DNA of 64,000 bases from Lachnospiraceae bacterium (GCA_028689655.1 JAQVCT010000005.1:62001-126000), one strand, 5' to 3'; positions 1 through 9,005 are shown, counted from the stretch's first letter. A program made the numbers and translations. The notes: generated from the letters alone by a model not told the origin.

Positions 1-245
1 TTATGCTCTTTTAGTGTTTCCAGTTTCAAGAGATCATCAATTGTCATCTCCAATTATGCGGCAAGTTTTATCAGTGTGGCACCTGTACATCTCTCCAGAT
101 GTGTTTTTCCTGAACAGATATCCGTAAGCGTTGCCCATGGAATTCCACTACTTTTTGAAAGTCCATATCTTGATATTCCTTTTTCTTTTAATAATTCCTG
201 TATATTCACTGTCATCACCTCATATTCCTGAGTTTTGAAGTTCAT
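1..245 (-). pseudogene. XRE-type helix-turn-helix regulator interrupted by an in-frame stop
   Basis: A 63-residue reading frame starts at 245 and shows an XRE/Cro-like fold: 'LLKEKGISRYGLSKSSGIP' followed by 'TLTDICSGKTHLERC', a typical recognition-helix region. It ends at a TAA at 54-56. The same frame continues without a shift past that stop as LEMTIDDLLKLETLKEH to the window edge, which is exactly the helix-5 ending expected of this family. The stop therefore looks like a single nonsense change inside a longer gene. It could instead be a natural end with decayed sequence behind it. The true 3' end lies outside the window. Small regulators of this type are often antitoxin-like, but no partner is visible here. 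Confidence 0.6.
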
Positions 246-424
246 GAGGCAACATAATCCAGCAATCCAATGAAATGTGATATAATAATATTATATAAGG
301 ATGATGCTTACAAAAACAAACATAAAGCACACTATCTTAGAGAAATAAAAGCAGATTTTGCATGGTATACTTCTGTTTATCATGACATCAAATATCGTTT
401 TGACATCAAGGGACGCTCTCCTGA

Positions 425-1063
425 CAGTGTGGTTCACTCTCTTATAGAACAATTCAGAGCCTTGGATATTTAGATACTCTAAAAAAGCAATACGATGATC
501 CTATCGCATTTTTCACTCAACGTGCCAAAGAAATGACTGAGCAAAAGAAAGCAGAAAAATCCGCAAAGAAACAGCGGGCTGACAGGGAAGTTATGATACA
601 GCGTGGAAAAGCACTGGAACTGAATCTGGAAAAGATTGAAGAAGAAAAGAAATACGATGGATACTATTCCATCGTAACCAGTAAATTAAAAATGTCAGAT
701 CTTGAAATAAGAGAAGTCTATCGTGGACTGATTCATATCGAGGATATTTTTAAAATATCTAAGACGGAGTTTGACTCCAGGCCTGTTTTTGTCTGGACAA
801 ATGATTATATAGATGCTCATTTTACAACCTGCTTCACTGCACTCGTGTTAATCAGACTTCTACAGACAAAGCTGAAAAAACAGTATCCTGTCGGACAGAT
901 AATCAGCTCTTTGAAAAGCTATTGTTGTGTTCCTCTTGATGCTAACAACTATCAGCTTACCTATTACGATCCAATCCTTGAGTCATGTGCAAAGGTATTT
1001 GATATGGAACTCGATAACAAGTATCGTACGCGTCAGCAGATACAGAGACTTCTTAGATATTAA
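425..1063 (+). pseudogene. IS1634/IS4-superfamily transposase remnant with internal deletion
   Basis: From 533 to 1063 the frame encodes the C-terminal part of an IS1634-type DDE transposase. 'KYDGYYSIVTSKL' is followed by 'EVYRGLIHIEDIFKISK', the region with the last catalytic Glu and the YREK signature, then 'ARPVFV'-like and 'AHFTTCFTALVLIRLLQ' segments. Codons upstream of the first ATG in the same frame (about 425-532) read as the N-terminal family motif SLGYLDTLKKQYDDP. The N-terminal part runs directly into the C-terminal part (MIQRGKAL-ELNLEKIEEEKK), so the core with the first catalytic Asp residues is missing. Full-length relatives are about 550 residues. The 5' end is frameshifted or eroded. 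It is inactive unless complemented in trans. Confidence 0.75.
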
Positions 1064-1108
1064 TTTTTTTTCAATTGGTTAAAAATGATACTGTTGCGCC
1101 ATACAGAG

Positions 1109-1149
1109 AAATCGCTGTATCCAAGTGTTTATAAGGGTTACAGCGATTT
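1109..1149. repeat. 11-bp inverted repeat downstream of the transposase remnant
   Basis: AAATCGCTGTA (1109-1119) and TACAGCGATTT (1139-1149) are perfect inverted repeats around a 19-nt loop, 46 bp after the transposase stop. The position suits an insertion-sequence end or a factor-independent terminator, but there is only a short T run. No matching copy was found on the 5' side of the remnant, so the element boundary cannot be fixed. Confidence 0.5.
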
Positions 1150-1239
1150 TACTTCAAAACTCGAGATATTAGCACTCTGCTGTACCTGTGTCAACACAGT
1201 GCTCTCTATATTTAGTGCTTATTTTCTGACTTTTCCTGG

Positions 1240-1734
1240 TCAATCCCACACTTTGAACTGAACAGTCTCGATCTTAGACACCTCATCTGCCAGAGCACAT
1301 ACTTCATCCCTCAGCTGGATGCCTGTGAAAATAATATCTACATTTTCAGGCTTACTGTCCACAATTTTCTTTAATTCCTCTACCTCTATGATACTATTGT
1401 CCACCAGTCCCAGTACTTCATCCAGAATCAGCAGATCGCATTGTCCTGTGCTCAATACTTTCCTGGCAAAGTTCAAACCATTCTTAATATTCTGTATTTC
1501 TTCCTGTTGCTGCTCCGGTGGCAGATTGATAAAATCAGCCTCTGACTTCTCAAAACGGAATAACTGAATCTCAGGTTCCAAACGCTTGATGAAATCATTC
1601 TGCTCCAGCCCTTTTAGAAATTGGATAAATACTACTTTTTTACCCGCTGATGCTGCCTGAATCGCTTTTCCTAAAGCGGCCGACGACTTTCCATGACCAT
1701 CCCCACTATAGATCTGTACTTTGCTCTCTTCCAT
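1240..1734 (-). CDS. cobO: Cob(I)yrinic acid a,c-diamide adenosyltransferase (CobO/BtuR family)
   Basis: About 164 residues, the usual size for CobO/BtuR/CobA-type ATP:corrinoid adenosyltransferases. These attach the 5'-deoxyadenosyl group to cobalt in cobalamin synthesis or salvage in the cytoplasm. The P-loop-like motif GDGHGKSSAALG lies at residues 11-22. 'VVFIQFLKG' and the Walker-B-like 'DLLILDEV' follow in the order expected of the family. The ATG at 1734 is chosen because GAGGTGG lies just upstream; an in-frame ATG at 1758 would add eight residues without family support. The gene stands alone, with no other cobalamin gene within several kilobases. The family assignment is secure; which corrinoid step it serves is inferred. 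Confidence 0.85.
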   Translation of the reverse strand: MEESKVQIYSGDGHGKSSAALGKAIQAASAGKKVVFIQFLKGLEQNDFIKRLEPEIQLFRFEKSEADFINLPPEQQQEEIQNIKNGLNFARKVLSTGQCDLLILDEVLGLVDNSIIEVEELKKIVDSKPENVDIIFTGIQLRDEVCALADEVSKIETVQFKVWD

Positions 1735-1860
1735 AAGCCACCTCATAAATAATCCCACTCAGACAGTCGTTCTCTCTGCCTTATGGCATATAGAATACCA
1801 TATTCTGAAAAATAAATCAAATTTAGCCTGCTGTTACTCTATTTCGCCTTTTCACTGAAT

Positions 1861-2505
1861 TTACATTCCCTCATGCTCTTCCTCCATGATCTCCAGCTTA
1901 CTCACTGACACTTCATAGGCAACCCTGCGCTCCAGCTCTTCCTCGCCGACTTTTTTCATATATTCTCTGCTCTGTATCCTGCCCCATATGGCGCAGCGGC
2001 TCCCCACCTCGAAGCTGGAAGCGTATCTGGCATTCCTACCCCAGCAGATACACGGTATGTAATCAGATTTCCCATACGGTCTGTTCACCGCCAACAGCAG
2101 GTCTGCGATTTCCCGACCAAGAGGTGTCTTTCTATAAATAGGCTGTTTGCAAATATAGCCATCCAGATAGATGTGATTGGTCTTTGCGTTCTCACCGATT
2201 TCATCTATAAATTCCATTTCTCTTGCGAACACAGATAATACCAGTTTATTCTTCCGCTCTTCGTGTCTGTTGTAGGAGCGGAATTGCCCGATTACAGATA
2301 TATTCCTTCCCGTATAGTTTTCTGTCACATCCACCAGGCGTTCCGATACCATGAATGGAATCACATCCGCCGAGTCGCTGAGTCTCGGTACTTCCACCTC
2401 CACCATATAGAATCCTTCTCCGAAGATCTCGTGACTGAAGTGAAATTCACTTACAATCGTCCCCATAATCATTACCTGGTTGTTCTCAATTACCTTATCT
2501 GTCAT
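1861..2505 (-). CDS. Single-stranded DNA-binding protein-like protein with two OB-type segments
   Basis: About 214 residues from the ATG at 2505 (MTDKVIENNQ). Two SSB/PriB-like OB segments are visible. The first includes 'VMIMGTIVSEFHFSHEIFG' and 'NISVIGQFRSYN'. The second includes 'IYLDGYICKQPIYRKTPLG', 'CICWGRNARYASSFEVG' and 'CAIWGRIQSREY', the classic strand pattern of an SSB OB fold. Classical SSB has one OB fold plus an acidic C-terminal tip; here the tail ends EEEHEGM. An in-frame ATG at 2574 would add 23 residues not seen in relatives. A role in binding ssDNA during replication or repair is inferred from the fold. It stands alone between cobO and typA. Confidence 0.75.
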   Translation of the reverse strand: MTDKVIENNQVMIMGTIVSEFHFSHEIFGEGFYMVEVEVPRLSDSADVIPFMVSERLVDVTENYTGRNISVIGQFRSYNRHEERKNKLVLSVFAREMEFIDEIGENAKTNHIYLDGYICKQPIYRKTPLGREIADLLLAVNRPYGKSDYIPCICWGRNARYASSFEVGSRCAIWGRIQSREYMKKVGEEELERRVAYEVSVSKLEIMEEEHEGM

Positions 2506-2686
2506 GTTTTCTGTTCTCCCTTCTTTTGAGTCAGCATCTCTGCTGGCTCTTCCCATAAGAATTTTTTCTTTCATACACTCCAGTATATGACCCGCTTTTA
2601 CCTTTTATTCCTTATAACTTTGCTCTTTCGCTATCAGTTATCGCGTACAAAATACAATACAATTCCTCCATTCCATAAGAAAAACC

Positions 2687-2714
2687 TTGTAAAATCGCGA
2701 AAATGTGATAAACT
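2687..2714 (+). promoter_or_regulatory. Possible sigma-A promoter for typA
   Basis: TTGTAA (2687-2692) and TAAACT (2709-2714) are separated by 16 bp, about 130 bp upstream of the typA start. Both hexamers depart from consensus, so this is a weak call resting on spacing and position. Confidence 0.35.
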
Positions 2715-2782
2715 AAGAGAGTTGTAAAAATATAAATGTATGTAAAGTATATTAATAGGAAAAGAAAGATATCTTGCTAAGG

Positions 2783-2838
2783 GTTGAAGAAATTCAACTT
2801 CGGGATTTTCGACTGTGTGCAAATCACAGTCAGAGAGG
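2783..2838 (+). promoter_or_regulatory. Two-hairpin leader directly in front of the typA ribosome binding site
   Basis: GTTGAA (2783-2788) pairs with TTCAAC (2793-2798) around a GAAA loop. GACTGTG (2811-2817) pairs with CACAGTC (2825-2831) around a 7-nt loop. The Shine-Dalgarno sequence AGAGAGG (2832-2838) begins on the very next base after the second stem, so the stem could influence ribosome access. The hairpins are seen directly; a regulatory role is inferred. Confidence 0.5.
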
Positions 2839-2846
2839 TTAACAGA

Positions 2847-4679
2847 ATGATACAAACAAGAAATGATGTAAGAAATGTTGCCATTATTGCCCACGTTGAT
2901 CACGGCAAAACAACATTGGTTGATGAATTACTGAAACAAAGCGGAGTGTTCAGAGCAAATCAGGAAGTCGCTGAGCGTGTTATGGACTCCAATGATATTG
3001 AAAAGGAACGTGGCATCACGATACTTTCCAAAAATACTGCTGTCGTATATAAGGATACAAAAATCAATATTATCGACACCCCCGGACATGCTGACTTCGG
3101 TGGCGAAGTAGAGCGTGTACTGAAAATGGTCAACGGTGTTGTCCTGGTGGTAGATGCTTTTGAAGGTGCCATGCCTCAGACAAAATTCGTTCTGAGAAAT
3201 GCCCTGGAACTGAAATTGCCTGTTATCGTATGTATCAATAAGATCGACAGACCAGAGGCTCGTCCATCAGAGGTGATCGATGAGATCCTGGAATTATTCA
3301 TGGATCTGGAGGCAAGTGATGAACAGCTTGACTGCCCATTCGTATTTGCTTCCGCAAAGGCAGGTACCTCTACACTGGATCTCGAGAAGCCCGGTACCGA
3401 TATGATTCCATTATTTGAGACCATTATCGATTATATTCCGGCTCCTGTGGGCGATCCTGATGCAGGTACACAGGTATTGATCAGCACCATCGATTATAAC
3501 GAATATGTAGGTCGTATCGGTGTTGGTAAAGTGGATAACGGTTCCGTAAAAGTAAATCAGGAAGTCATGCTGGTAAATGCCCATGAACCTGAGAAACAGA
3601 AAAAAGTGAAAATCAGTAAACTATATGAATATGACGGTCTGAATAAAGTGGAAGTCACAGAATCCGGCATCGGTTCTATCGTAGCCATCTCCGGTATTGC
3701 AGATCTCCACATTGGAGATACCTTATGTTCTCCTGAGAATCCACAGCCCATCATGTTCCAGAAAATATCCGAACCTACCATCGCTATGACATTTATCGTA
3801 AATGACTCTCCTCTCGCAGGACAGGAAGGAAAATATGTGACCAGCCGTCATCTCCGTGACCGTCTCTTCCGTGAGTTAAATACAGATGTCAGCTTGCGTG
3901 TGGAGGAAACCGATGCCGCAGACTGCTTCAAGGTATCAGGTCGTGGTGAATTACATTTATCTGTATTGATCGAGAATATGCGTCGTGAGGGATATGAATT
4001 CGCAGTAAGTAAAGCGGAAGTTCTGTATCATCAGGACGAACAAGGCAAGAAATTAGAACCTATGGAAATCGTATATATTGACGTACCGGAGGAATTTTCC
4101 GGAAGCGTTATTCAGAAGTTAGGCGAACGTAAAGGTGAGCTTCGCAACATGGGACTGGCAAATGGCGGTTACTCCCGTCTGGAGTTCTCCATCCCTGCAC
4201 GTGGTCTCATCGGATATCGCGGCGAGTTCATGACAGATACCAAGGGTAACGGTATCATGAACAGTACCTTCGATGGCTATGGTTCCTACAAGGGTGATAT
4301 CACTTACAGAAAGCAAGGTTCCCTCATCGCATTTGAGTCTGGCGAATCCATCACCTACGGTCTGTTCAACGCACAGGATCGTGGTACCCTCTTCATCGGT
4401 GCCGGTGAAAAAGTATATGCCGGTATGGTAATCGGACAGAGTGCAAAGCCAGAGGACGTAGAGCTGAACGTATGTAAGAAGAAACAGCTCACCAATACCC
4501 GTTCCTCCAGCGCAGATGAAGCACTTCGTCTCTCTCCCCCAAGAGTCTTAAGTCTGGAGCAGGCTCTTGACTTCATCGATAATGATGAGCTGTTAGAAGT
4601 AACACCGGAAAGTCTTCGTATCAGAAAGAAGATCCTTGATCCAACACTGCGTAAACGCGCCGGATACAGAAAAGGCTAA
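2847..4679 (+). CDS. typA: Translational GTPase TypA/BipA
   Basis: 610 residues, the usual length of TypA/BipA, a ribosome-associated EF-G-like GTPase that aids 50S subunit assembly, mainly under cold or other stress. Near the N-terminus are G1 'AHVDHGKTT', the switch region '[10 protein letters not shown]', G3 '[12 protein letters not shown]' and G4 'NKID'. The C-terminal BipA hallmarks '[18 protein letters not shown]', 'GERKGEL', '[12 protein letters not shown]' and '[15 protein letters not shown]' are all present. The ATG at 2847 is chosen over an upstream TTG because AGAGAGG is 8 bases away and the protein then begins at the usual [10 protein letters not shown]. It is monocistronic and convergent with the next gene, and a two-hairpin leader precedes it. 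Confidence 0.97.
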   Translation: MIQTRNDVRNVAIIAHVDHGKTTLVDELLKQSGVFRANQEVAERVMDSNDIEKERGITILSKNTAVVYKDTKINIIDTPGHADFGGEVERVLKMVNGVVLVVDAFEGAMPQTKFVLRNALELKLPVIVCINKIDRPEARPSEVIDEILELFMDLEASDEQLDCPFVFASAKAGTSTLDLEKPGTDMIPLFETIIDYIPAPVGDPDAGTQVLISTIDYNEYVGRIGVGKVDNGSVKVNQEVMLVNAHEPEKQKKVKISKLYEYDGLNKVEVTESGIGSIVAISGIADLHIGDTLCSPENPQPIMFQKISEPTIAMTFIVNDSPLAGQEGKYVTSRHLRDRLFRELNTDVSLRVEETDAADCFKVSGRGELHLSVLIENMRREGYEFAVSKAEVLYHQDEQGKKLEPMEIVYIDVPEEFSGSVIQKLGERKGELRNMGLANGGYSRLEFSIPARGLIGYRGEFMTDTKGNGIMNSTFDGYGSYKGDITYRKQGSLIAFESGESITYGLFNAQDRGTLFIGAGEKVYAGMVIGQSAKPEDVELNVCKKKQLTNTRSSSADEALRLSPPRVLSLEQALDFIDNDELLEVTPESLRIRKKILDPTLRKRAGYRKG

Positions 4680-4693
4680 TATAAGATTCCTCT

Positions 4694-5536
4694 TTATAAG
4701 ATAAAAATACGATTCAGGCAATGATTGTAAAGCGCATTACAGATGCGTGCAGCAGCATTGCCTGTTTCATTGTACAGATAGTATAATAATCTCTGGTCAT
4801 TGTGGTAAGCACTGGCGATCCACCCCTTCAAAAGTTTTCTCAATATCTGTTCCAGCTCCTCCTGGGATCTGCCCCGCCATAGATTTTCCATACGCTCATA
4901 TTCCGCCCCGGTATACCCTCTCTCCTGCAAAGGCTTCTGTAACAGCAGATGGCCCATGGTATTGAGCAATACGATGCTGCATATATTCTCATACATTTCC
5001 TCGTACCCTGCATTCCATTCCCTGAGGATCTCTGTCACATAGGTACTGTCGAAGGCATCCAGAAAACGCTGCTCCCACACAAGGCACTGCAGATATAGCA
5101 GCACTTCATCTATGCCGGACAGATCACCGTGCTCCAGCAGTATCGGATAGTCCAGCGTAAGCCAGGTCTCCTGGGGAGAGAATCTCACATCATATCTACG
5201 CAGAAATTCCGGTATTCCCTTCCGCACCACCTCATCCAGAGACTTCATCCCGTAATCCTGAAATTCCCCCAGCATATGATGATACAGCTTCCGAAGCTTC
5301 TGCACTTTCTGCAATACCATCTGCTGACCCAGTTCGTAGGTCTGTGCAGCACTCCGGGATTCAGCGGGCACAGGGGACATGGCAGCTTCCCCACCCTGCT
5401 CCGTCTCTCTGATGCAATACAGCACCGCTTCCATCAGCCTCTGTGCTGTCTCATAAGTCACCGAGGTGCTCTCATTGCTGGTATATTTTGCCGTCAAGTG
5501 CCCCACAAGAGGCAGTAATTCCTCCATTTGATACAT
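4694..5536 (-). CDS. Uncharacterised helical protein, probably DUF6179 family
   Basis: 280 residues, predicted soluble and largely helical, with no signal peptide or catalytic motif that I recognise. It follows the 5549-6109 gene by 12 bp on the same strand, so the two are almost certainly co-transcribed. From memory this pair corresponds to DUF6179 and DUF6323, families found side by side in Lachnospiraceae; that assignment is not verified here. Conspicuous segments are 'MKSLDEVVRKGIPEFLRRYDVRF' and 'TWLTLDYPILL'. The start ATG at 5536 has AGGATGAG upstream; an ATG three codons later is equally possible. Function is unknown. Confidence 0.6.
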   Translation of the reverse strand: MYQMEELLPLVGHLTAKYTSNESTSVTYETAQRLMEAVLYCIRETEQGGEAAMSPVPAESRSAAQTYELGQQMVLQKVQKLRKLYHHMLGEFQDYGMKSLDEVVRKGIPEFLRRYDVRFSPQETWLTLDYPILLEHGDLSGIDEVLLYLQCLVWEQRFLDAFDSTYVTEILREWNAGYEEMYENICSIVLLNTMGHLLLQKPLQERGYTGAEYERMENLWRGRSQEELEQILRKLLKGWIASAYHNDQRLLYYLYNETGNAAARICNALYNHCLNRIFIL

Positions 5537-5548
5537 GCTCTCATCCTC

Positions 5549-6109
5549 CTATCCCCAGAAAAGTTCCCGCAGTGCCTCCATGTACAGTTCTCTCTCCCAT
5601 CTCTTCACCAGATCCATATTCTCGTAGATACCCTCCCCGCCTGTGAGCTGATACGTGTCATACCCTGCCCGGATCGCCTGGGCAAAAAGTTCCAGACAGG
5701 TGCTCTCCAGGTATTCCAGATCTCCACAGCAGATTGTCTCATACTGCTCTTTCATGAAAGCAAGTAATTCATCGTCCGTGATCTCATCCCTTATCTCATT
5801 TTTGTACGTATAGAAGATTTCCTGCAGGCGGGTAAGTATATCCACATAACTGTCCTGAGTGATATACTGGGAATCACAAAAGGTCATGACGATTTGTGGT
5901 AGTATACCTCCACCAAATTCCACTCTTCTGGTCCTATGCAATGCCTGTCGCCGTTCCTCCACCAGCAGCTTCGTATCCTCCTCCGTCAGGGTAAGTCCGT
6001 AGTGCTCCGCATAACAGTTGGTCTCCTGAAGCTTTCTGATCTGTGCCTGGTCATTCAGTACCTCCAATAGCTTTCCCTGATCCATTTCTTTTGTTTTCAC
6101 TATTCCCAT
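5549..6109 (-). CDS. Uncharacterised protein, probably DUF6323 family
   Basis: 186 residues, soluble, no signal peptide. A central segment 'RRVEFGGGILPQIVMTFCDSQYI' and a later 'LQEIFYTYKNEIRDEITDDELLAFMKEQYE' look like the conserved core. The start at 6109 is supported by GGAGGGG seven bases upstream. It is the first gene of a two-gene unit with the 280-residue protein that follows 12 bp later. The family assignment (DUF6323) is from memory and the function is not known. Conservation of the pair suggests that the two products work together. Confidence 0.6.
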   Translation of the reverse strand: MGIVKTKEMDQGKLLEVLNDQAQIRKLQETNCYAEHYGLTLTEEDTKLLVEERRQALHRTRRVEFGGGILPQIVMTFCDSQYITQDSYVDILTRLQEIFYTYKNEIRDEITDDELLAFMKEQYETICCGDLEYLESTCLELFAQAIRAGYDTYQLTGGEGIYENMDLVKRWERELYMEALRELFWG

Positions 6110-6248
6110 CTTTCCCCTCCATATTAATCCTCAGTAATCCTGAAGATTCCTCCACTTTATTCACAGACTAATCAGGATTGATCCTGCTCTCTCATGCCAT
6201 ACCTTCAAGTTGTACCAGTATATACCCCCTGTGCTTCCCTTACCAGTC

Positions 6249-6277
6249 TTGTTTTTTTCGCATTTTTGTGCTATTAT
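6249..6277 (+). promoter_or_regulatory. Promoter ahead of the LytTR/GHKL two-component genes
   Basis: TTGTTT (6249-6254), a 17-bp spacer and TATTAT (6272-6277) match a sigma-A promoter; an overlapping TATAAT (6275-6280) is also present. A long hairpin begins at 6282, so it would sit at the very 5' end of the transcript, about 150 nt before the response regulator start. Confidence 0.5.
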
Positions 6278-6281
6278 AATA

Positions 6282-6324
6282 GCAAGCAGGAGGCTAATCA
6301 TTCGTTGATCAGCCTCCTGCTTGC
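6282..6324. repeat. Long hairpin at the 5' end of the two-component leader
   Basis: GCAAGCAGGAGGCT (6282-6295) and AGCCTCCTGCTTGC (6311-6324) form a perfect 14-bp stem. After one mismatch the inner bases AATCA/TGATC-type extend it further around a TTCG loop. The left arm contains AGGAGG. It is not followed by a T run on either strand and lies between divergent genes, so it is not an ordinary terminator. Candidates are a leader stem, a stabiliser or a protein-binding site. Confidence 0.6.
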
Positions 6325-6474
6325 TCATTCTATTAATATTCTTCTCTCACTGCATTGCTGCATTCCTTGTTATCTGGTAGTCTGATTCATCTGCTTGCTC
6401 ACCATAATTCGTTCTTGACAAATTGACTTGCTTATGCTTATGTGCTATTGTTATGATTATGCGAGGTAAATTAT

Positions 6475-7200
6475 ATGGAGCCATTGAAAATTGCAATCTG
6501 CGAAGATACCCACAGTGAGGAAGAAAAACTTCTCGCTCTTATACATAAAAGTAATGTACCGGCAAGGTGTACCGTTTTCACAAGCGGTGAAGCTTTGCTG
6601 AAAACCTATGAACCCCAAGCCTTTGATTTACTGCTGATGGATATTTATATGGGTGGCATGACAGGGGTGGAAGCTGTTTCCGCGATAAGGGAAATCGACC
6701 AGGATATTCCTGTTGCCTTTATTACCACCAGTACTGACCACGCCTTAGAAAGCTATCGTCTTTCCGCACTGAAATATATAGAAAAGCCTTTCAAGCAGAA
6801 AGATGTAGAAGAAATCCTGAAGCTGGCACAGATCAAAAAGAGTAACATGCCTGCACTTATGATAAAGAGAAACGGCAAGGCAGAAAAAATCCCATTTTCT
6901 CAAATTCTCTGCCTGGAACAGCAGACACATCAATTGAATATCTATCTGAAAAACGGGGACACCCTGCAGATTTATGAAAAGCTGTCCTCGCTTCTGCCAC
7001 AGCTTGCGGAGCAGGATTTTTTCAATTCACACAAAAGCTTTTCGGTGAATCTTTCCTTTGTCCGTTTTATTGATACAGAGCTAAAATGCTTTGTAATGCA
7101 GAATAATAAGAATATCCCCATCCGCAGGGAAAGTATGGCGAATGCGAAAAAAGCCCTTGAGCACTTTTTGTTTCACAGGACCAGGGGGCTTTCCAGATGA
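6475..7200 (+). CDS. LytTR-family response regulator
   Basis: 241 residues. An N-terminal receiver domain (about 4-120) has acidic residues 'CED', the phospho-acceptor Asp56 in 'LLLMDIYM', a Thr in 'FITTS' and Lys104 in 'YIEKPF'. The C-terminal LytTR DNA-binding domain (about 130-235) contains 'IPFSQILCLEQQTHQLNIYL' and 'FFNSHKSFSVNLSFVRFID', typical of AgrA/VirR-like regulators. It overlaps the following kinase by four bases (ATGA), so the pair is translationally coupled and very likely a cognate system. Its targets are not visible. Such systems often control secreted or quorum-related functions, but no pheromone gene was found next to it. Confidence 0.9.
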   Translation: MEPLKIAICEDTHSEEEKLLALIHKSNVPARCTVFTSGEALLKTYEPQAFDLLLMDIYMGGMTGVEAVSAIREIDQDIPVAFITTSTDHALESYRLSALKYIEKPFKQKDVEEILKLAQIKKSNMPALMIKRNGKAEKIPFSQILCLEQQTHQLNIYLKNGDTLQIYEKLSSLLPQLAEQDFFNSHKSFSVNLSFVRFIDTELKCFVMQNNKNIPIRRESMANAKKALEHFLFHRTRGLSR

Positions 7201-9005
7201 GTAAACGAACTGTAATCACCCTCGCCACACAGGCAATGCTTCTCTGTATCATTGGTTTGCTATTGTCCGGGGCAAAAGGGTTCCTTATAAAAAGCACAAA
7301 ATTAGACAGTGTGACCAACATTACCCACGTGACCGCAAACATCCTGGGGGAAGAAAAAGCCATTTCTCTGCCACACAGCTTTCATAATCTGGCACCACGC
7401 ACCCCTGTCACCATTACCACAAAGATTACACCCAAATCTCATGATGTGATCTACGTGAAAAGTGTTTATTCTCCGGCAAAGATTTATGCCAATGATACAT
7501 TGATCTACGAATTTGGTGATCTGGATAACTATCCTGATTTTATGGTTGACCCTGCCACCGAGGTCTATATGATAAGTCTGGGGAATCTTAATAAAGAAGT
7601 CACTCTGAGAATGGAGTTCTTATCTCCTGTGGCCCGTGATGTGCTGACGATACATCCTGTGATCATGGGGGATGTGAAGGCTGTTTTCGGGGATCGAACC
7701 GCAGCCCTTGGAATGCCCTTTATTTTCTCTTCCATGCAGCTCATCATAGGAGGCCTGCTGATATTGACCTCGGTTTTTGTGCTGATCTTCGAGAGGAGGG
7801 GAATCATGTTCTTCTGGCTGGGATTATTCTCTGTGGCCACAGGAGCCTGGGCATTCGGAGAATGTAATTTTACGGGAATCCTCTTCAAAAATCCCACTCT
7901 CCTTTATCTGCTTGCCTTTATGGGGTTGTTTACATTCCCGATCCCTCTTCTGTATTTTGCAGAGAGTGCCATCGGGTTCAAGAACAAAAAGCCTGTCAGA
8001 TATATGGCAGTCTTCATGACTATGGCTTCGTCTGTGGCACTGCTGCTGCAATTATTGGGAGTTGTACAGCTTTCAAAGAGTATGTATCTCTTTCATATTC
8101 TGGTGCCAATCACACTCTGCGCTTTGTTTGGGATTATGGTCTATGAGTGTATACGCTATCATGATATCGGGGCCAAACGGTTTGTGTTCCCAATGGGAGT
8201 ATTGGCACTTTCCGCGCTGCTTGAGGTATGCAACTATAAGATTAAATTTACTTATATGTTTGCCTCCCTGTTTCAAATGGGTATCCTGTTTTTCATTGTC
8301 TGCACAGGCATCACAGGGGGGCTTTATATCCGGGATGTTATTCAGCTGAAGAGTCAGCAGCGGGAGCTTGCCTTTGAGATGAATCTAATGGAAGTGCAGG
8401 TGGAGGAACAGAAAAAACATAACCTGATTATGGTGGAACATGCCGAAAAGCTGAAGCAGCAGCGGCACGATCTACGCCATCAGCTCACCGTGATCAATGA
8501 GCTGGCAGATACAGATCATGAAAAGTTAAAAGAGTACATCGATTCTCTCATCGAAACCATTCCGCCATCACAAAAAAGCTATTGCGACAACACAGCAGTA
8601 AATGCCATCGTGTCCCGATTTGCCTCTATCTGTGAACAAAGCGGAATTGAATGCAGCATCAATCTTACTGTCCCGGAGCACAACGAGCAAATCACCGACA
8701 GCAGCCTTTGCGTGATTTTCGGAAATCTGCTGGAAAACGCAGTGGAAGCCTGCCAGCGTATGACGGAGGGACATAGGTTTATTCGTCTGAACAGCACTTT
8801 ACAGTACGATATCCTCACCATTACCATGGATAACAGCTTTGATGGCAAGGTCACAGAGGAAAACGGAAAATTCCGTTCCAGAAAGCGTGAAGATTTTGGG
8901 ATTGGTCTTTCCTCTGTTCAGTCGGTGGCAAGAAAGGGACAGGGTGATACCCGGTTCGAGCGTGACGGACTGGTATTTCTGTCCTCGGTGTATTTGAGAA
9001 TCTAG
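7197..9005 (+). CDS. GHKL sensor histidine kinase with 7TMR-type sensor
   Basis: 602 residues. A membrane anchor or uncleaved signal (about 8-30) leads into an extracellular region (30-170) and about seven membrane helices (175-375), an arrangement like 7TMR-DISM sensors. A linker helix (385-420) then leads to the kinase core. The phospho-acceptor motif is RHDLRHQ at 423-429. The N-box NLLENAVEA (about 510-518) and the G-box GIGLSSV (about 568-574) belong to the HATPase_c_5 (GHKL) type seen in AgrC/DcuS-like kinases. It starts inside the stop of the LytTR regulator and is its likely partner. The ligand is unknown. Confidence 0.88.
   Translation: MSKRTVITLATQAMLLCIIGLLLSGAKGFLIKSTKLDSVTNITHVTANILGEEKAISLPHSFHNLAPRTPVTITTKITPKSHDVIYVKSVYSPAKIYANDTLIYEFGDLDNYPDFMVDPATEVYMISLGNLNKEVTLRMEFLSPVARDVLTIHPVIMGDVKAVFGDRTAALGMPFIFSSMQLIIGGLLILTSVFVLIFERRGIMFFWLGLFSVATGAWAFGECNFTGILFKNPTLLYLLAFMGLFTFPIPLLYFAESAIGFKNKKPVRYMAVFMTMASSVALLLQLLGVVQLSKSMYLFHILVPITLCALFGIMVYECIRYHDIGAKRFVFPMGVLALSALLEVCNYKIKFTYMFASLFQMGILFFIVCTGITGGLYIRDVIQLKSQQRELAFEMNLMEVQVEEQKKHNLIMVEHAEKLKQQRHDLRHQLTVINELADTDHEKLKEYIDSLIETIPPSQKSYCDNTAVNAIVSRFASICEQSGIECSINLTVPEHNEQITDSSLCVIFGNLLENAVEACQRMTEGHRFIRLNSTLQYDILTITMDNSFDGKVTEENGKFRSRKREDFGIGLSSVQSVARKGQGDTRFERDGLVFLSSVYLRI

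Noticed and set aside
270..473. 67-residue open frame on the plus strand before the transposase remnant
   Set aside because: Its end overlaps codons that, in the frame of the downstream transposase remnant, read as a family motif. It has no good ribosome site and no recognisable domain. Best treated as a chance frame in decayed DNA.
6194..6385. 63-residue open frame across the intergenic hairpin
   Set aside because: It runs through the promoter and the 14-bp hairpin, has no ribosome site, and its composition looks non-coding.
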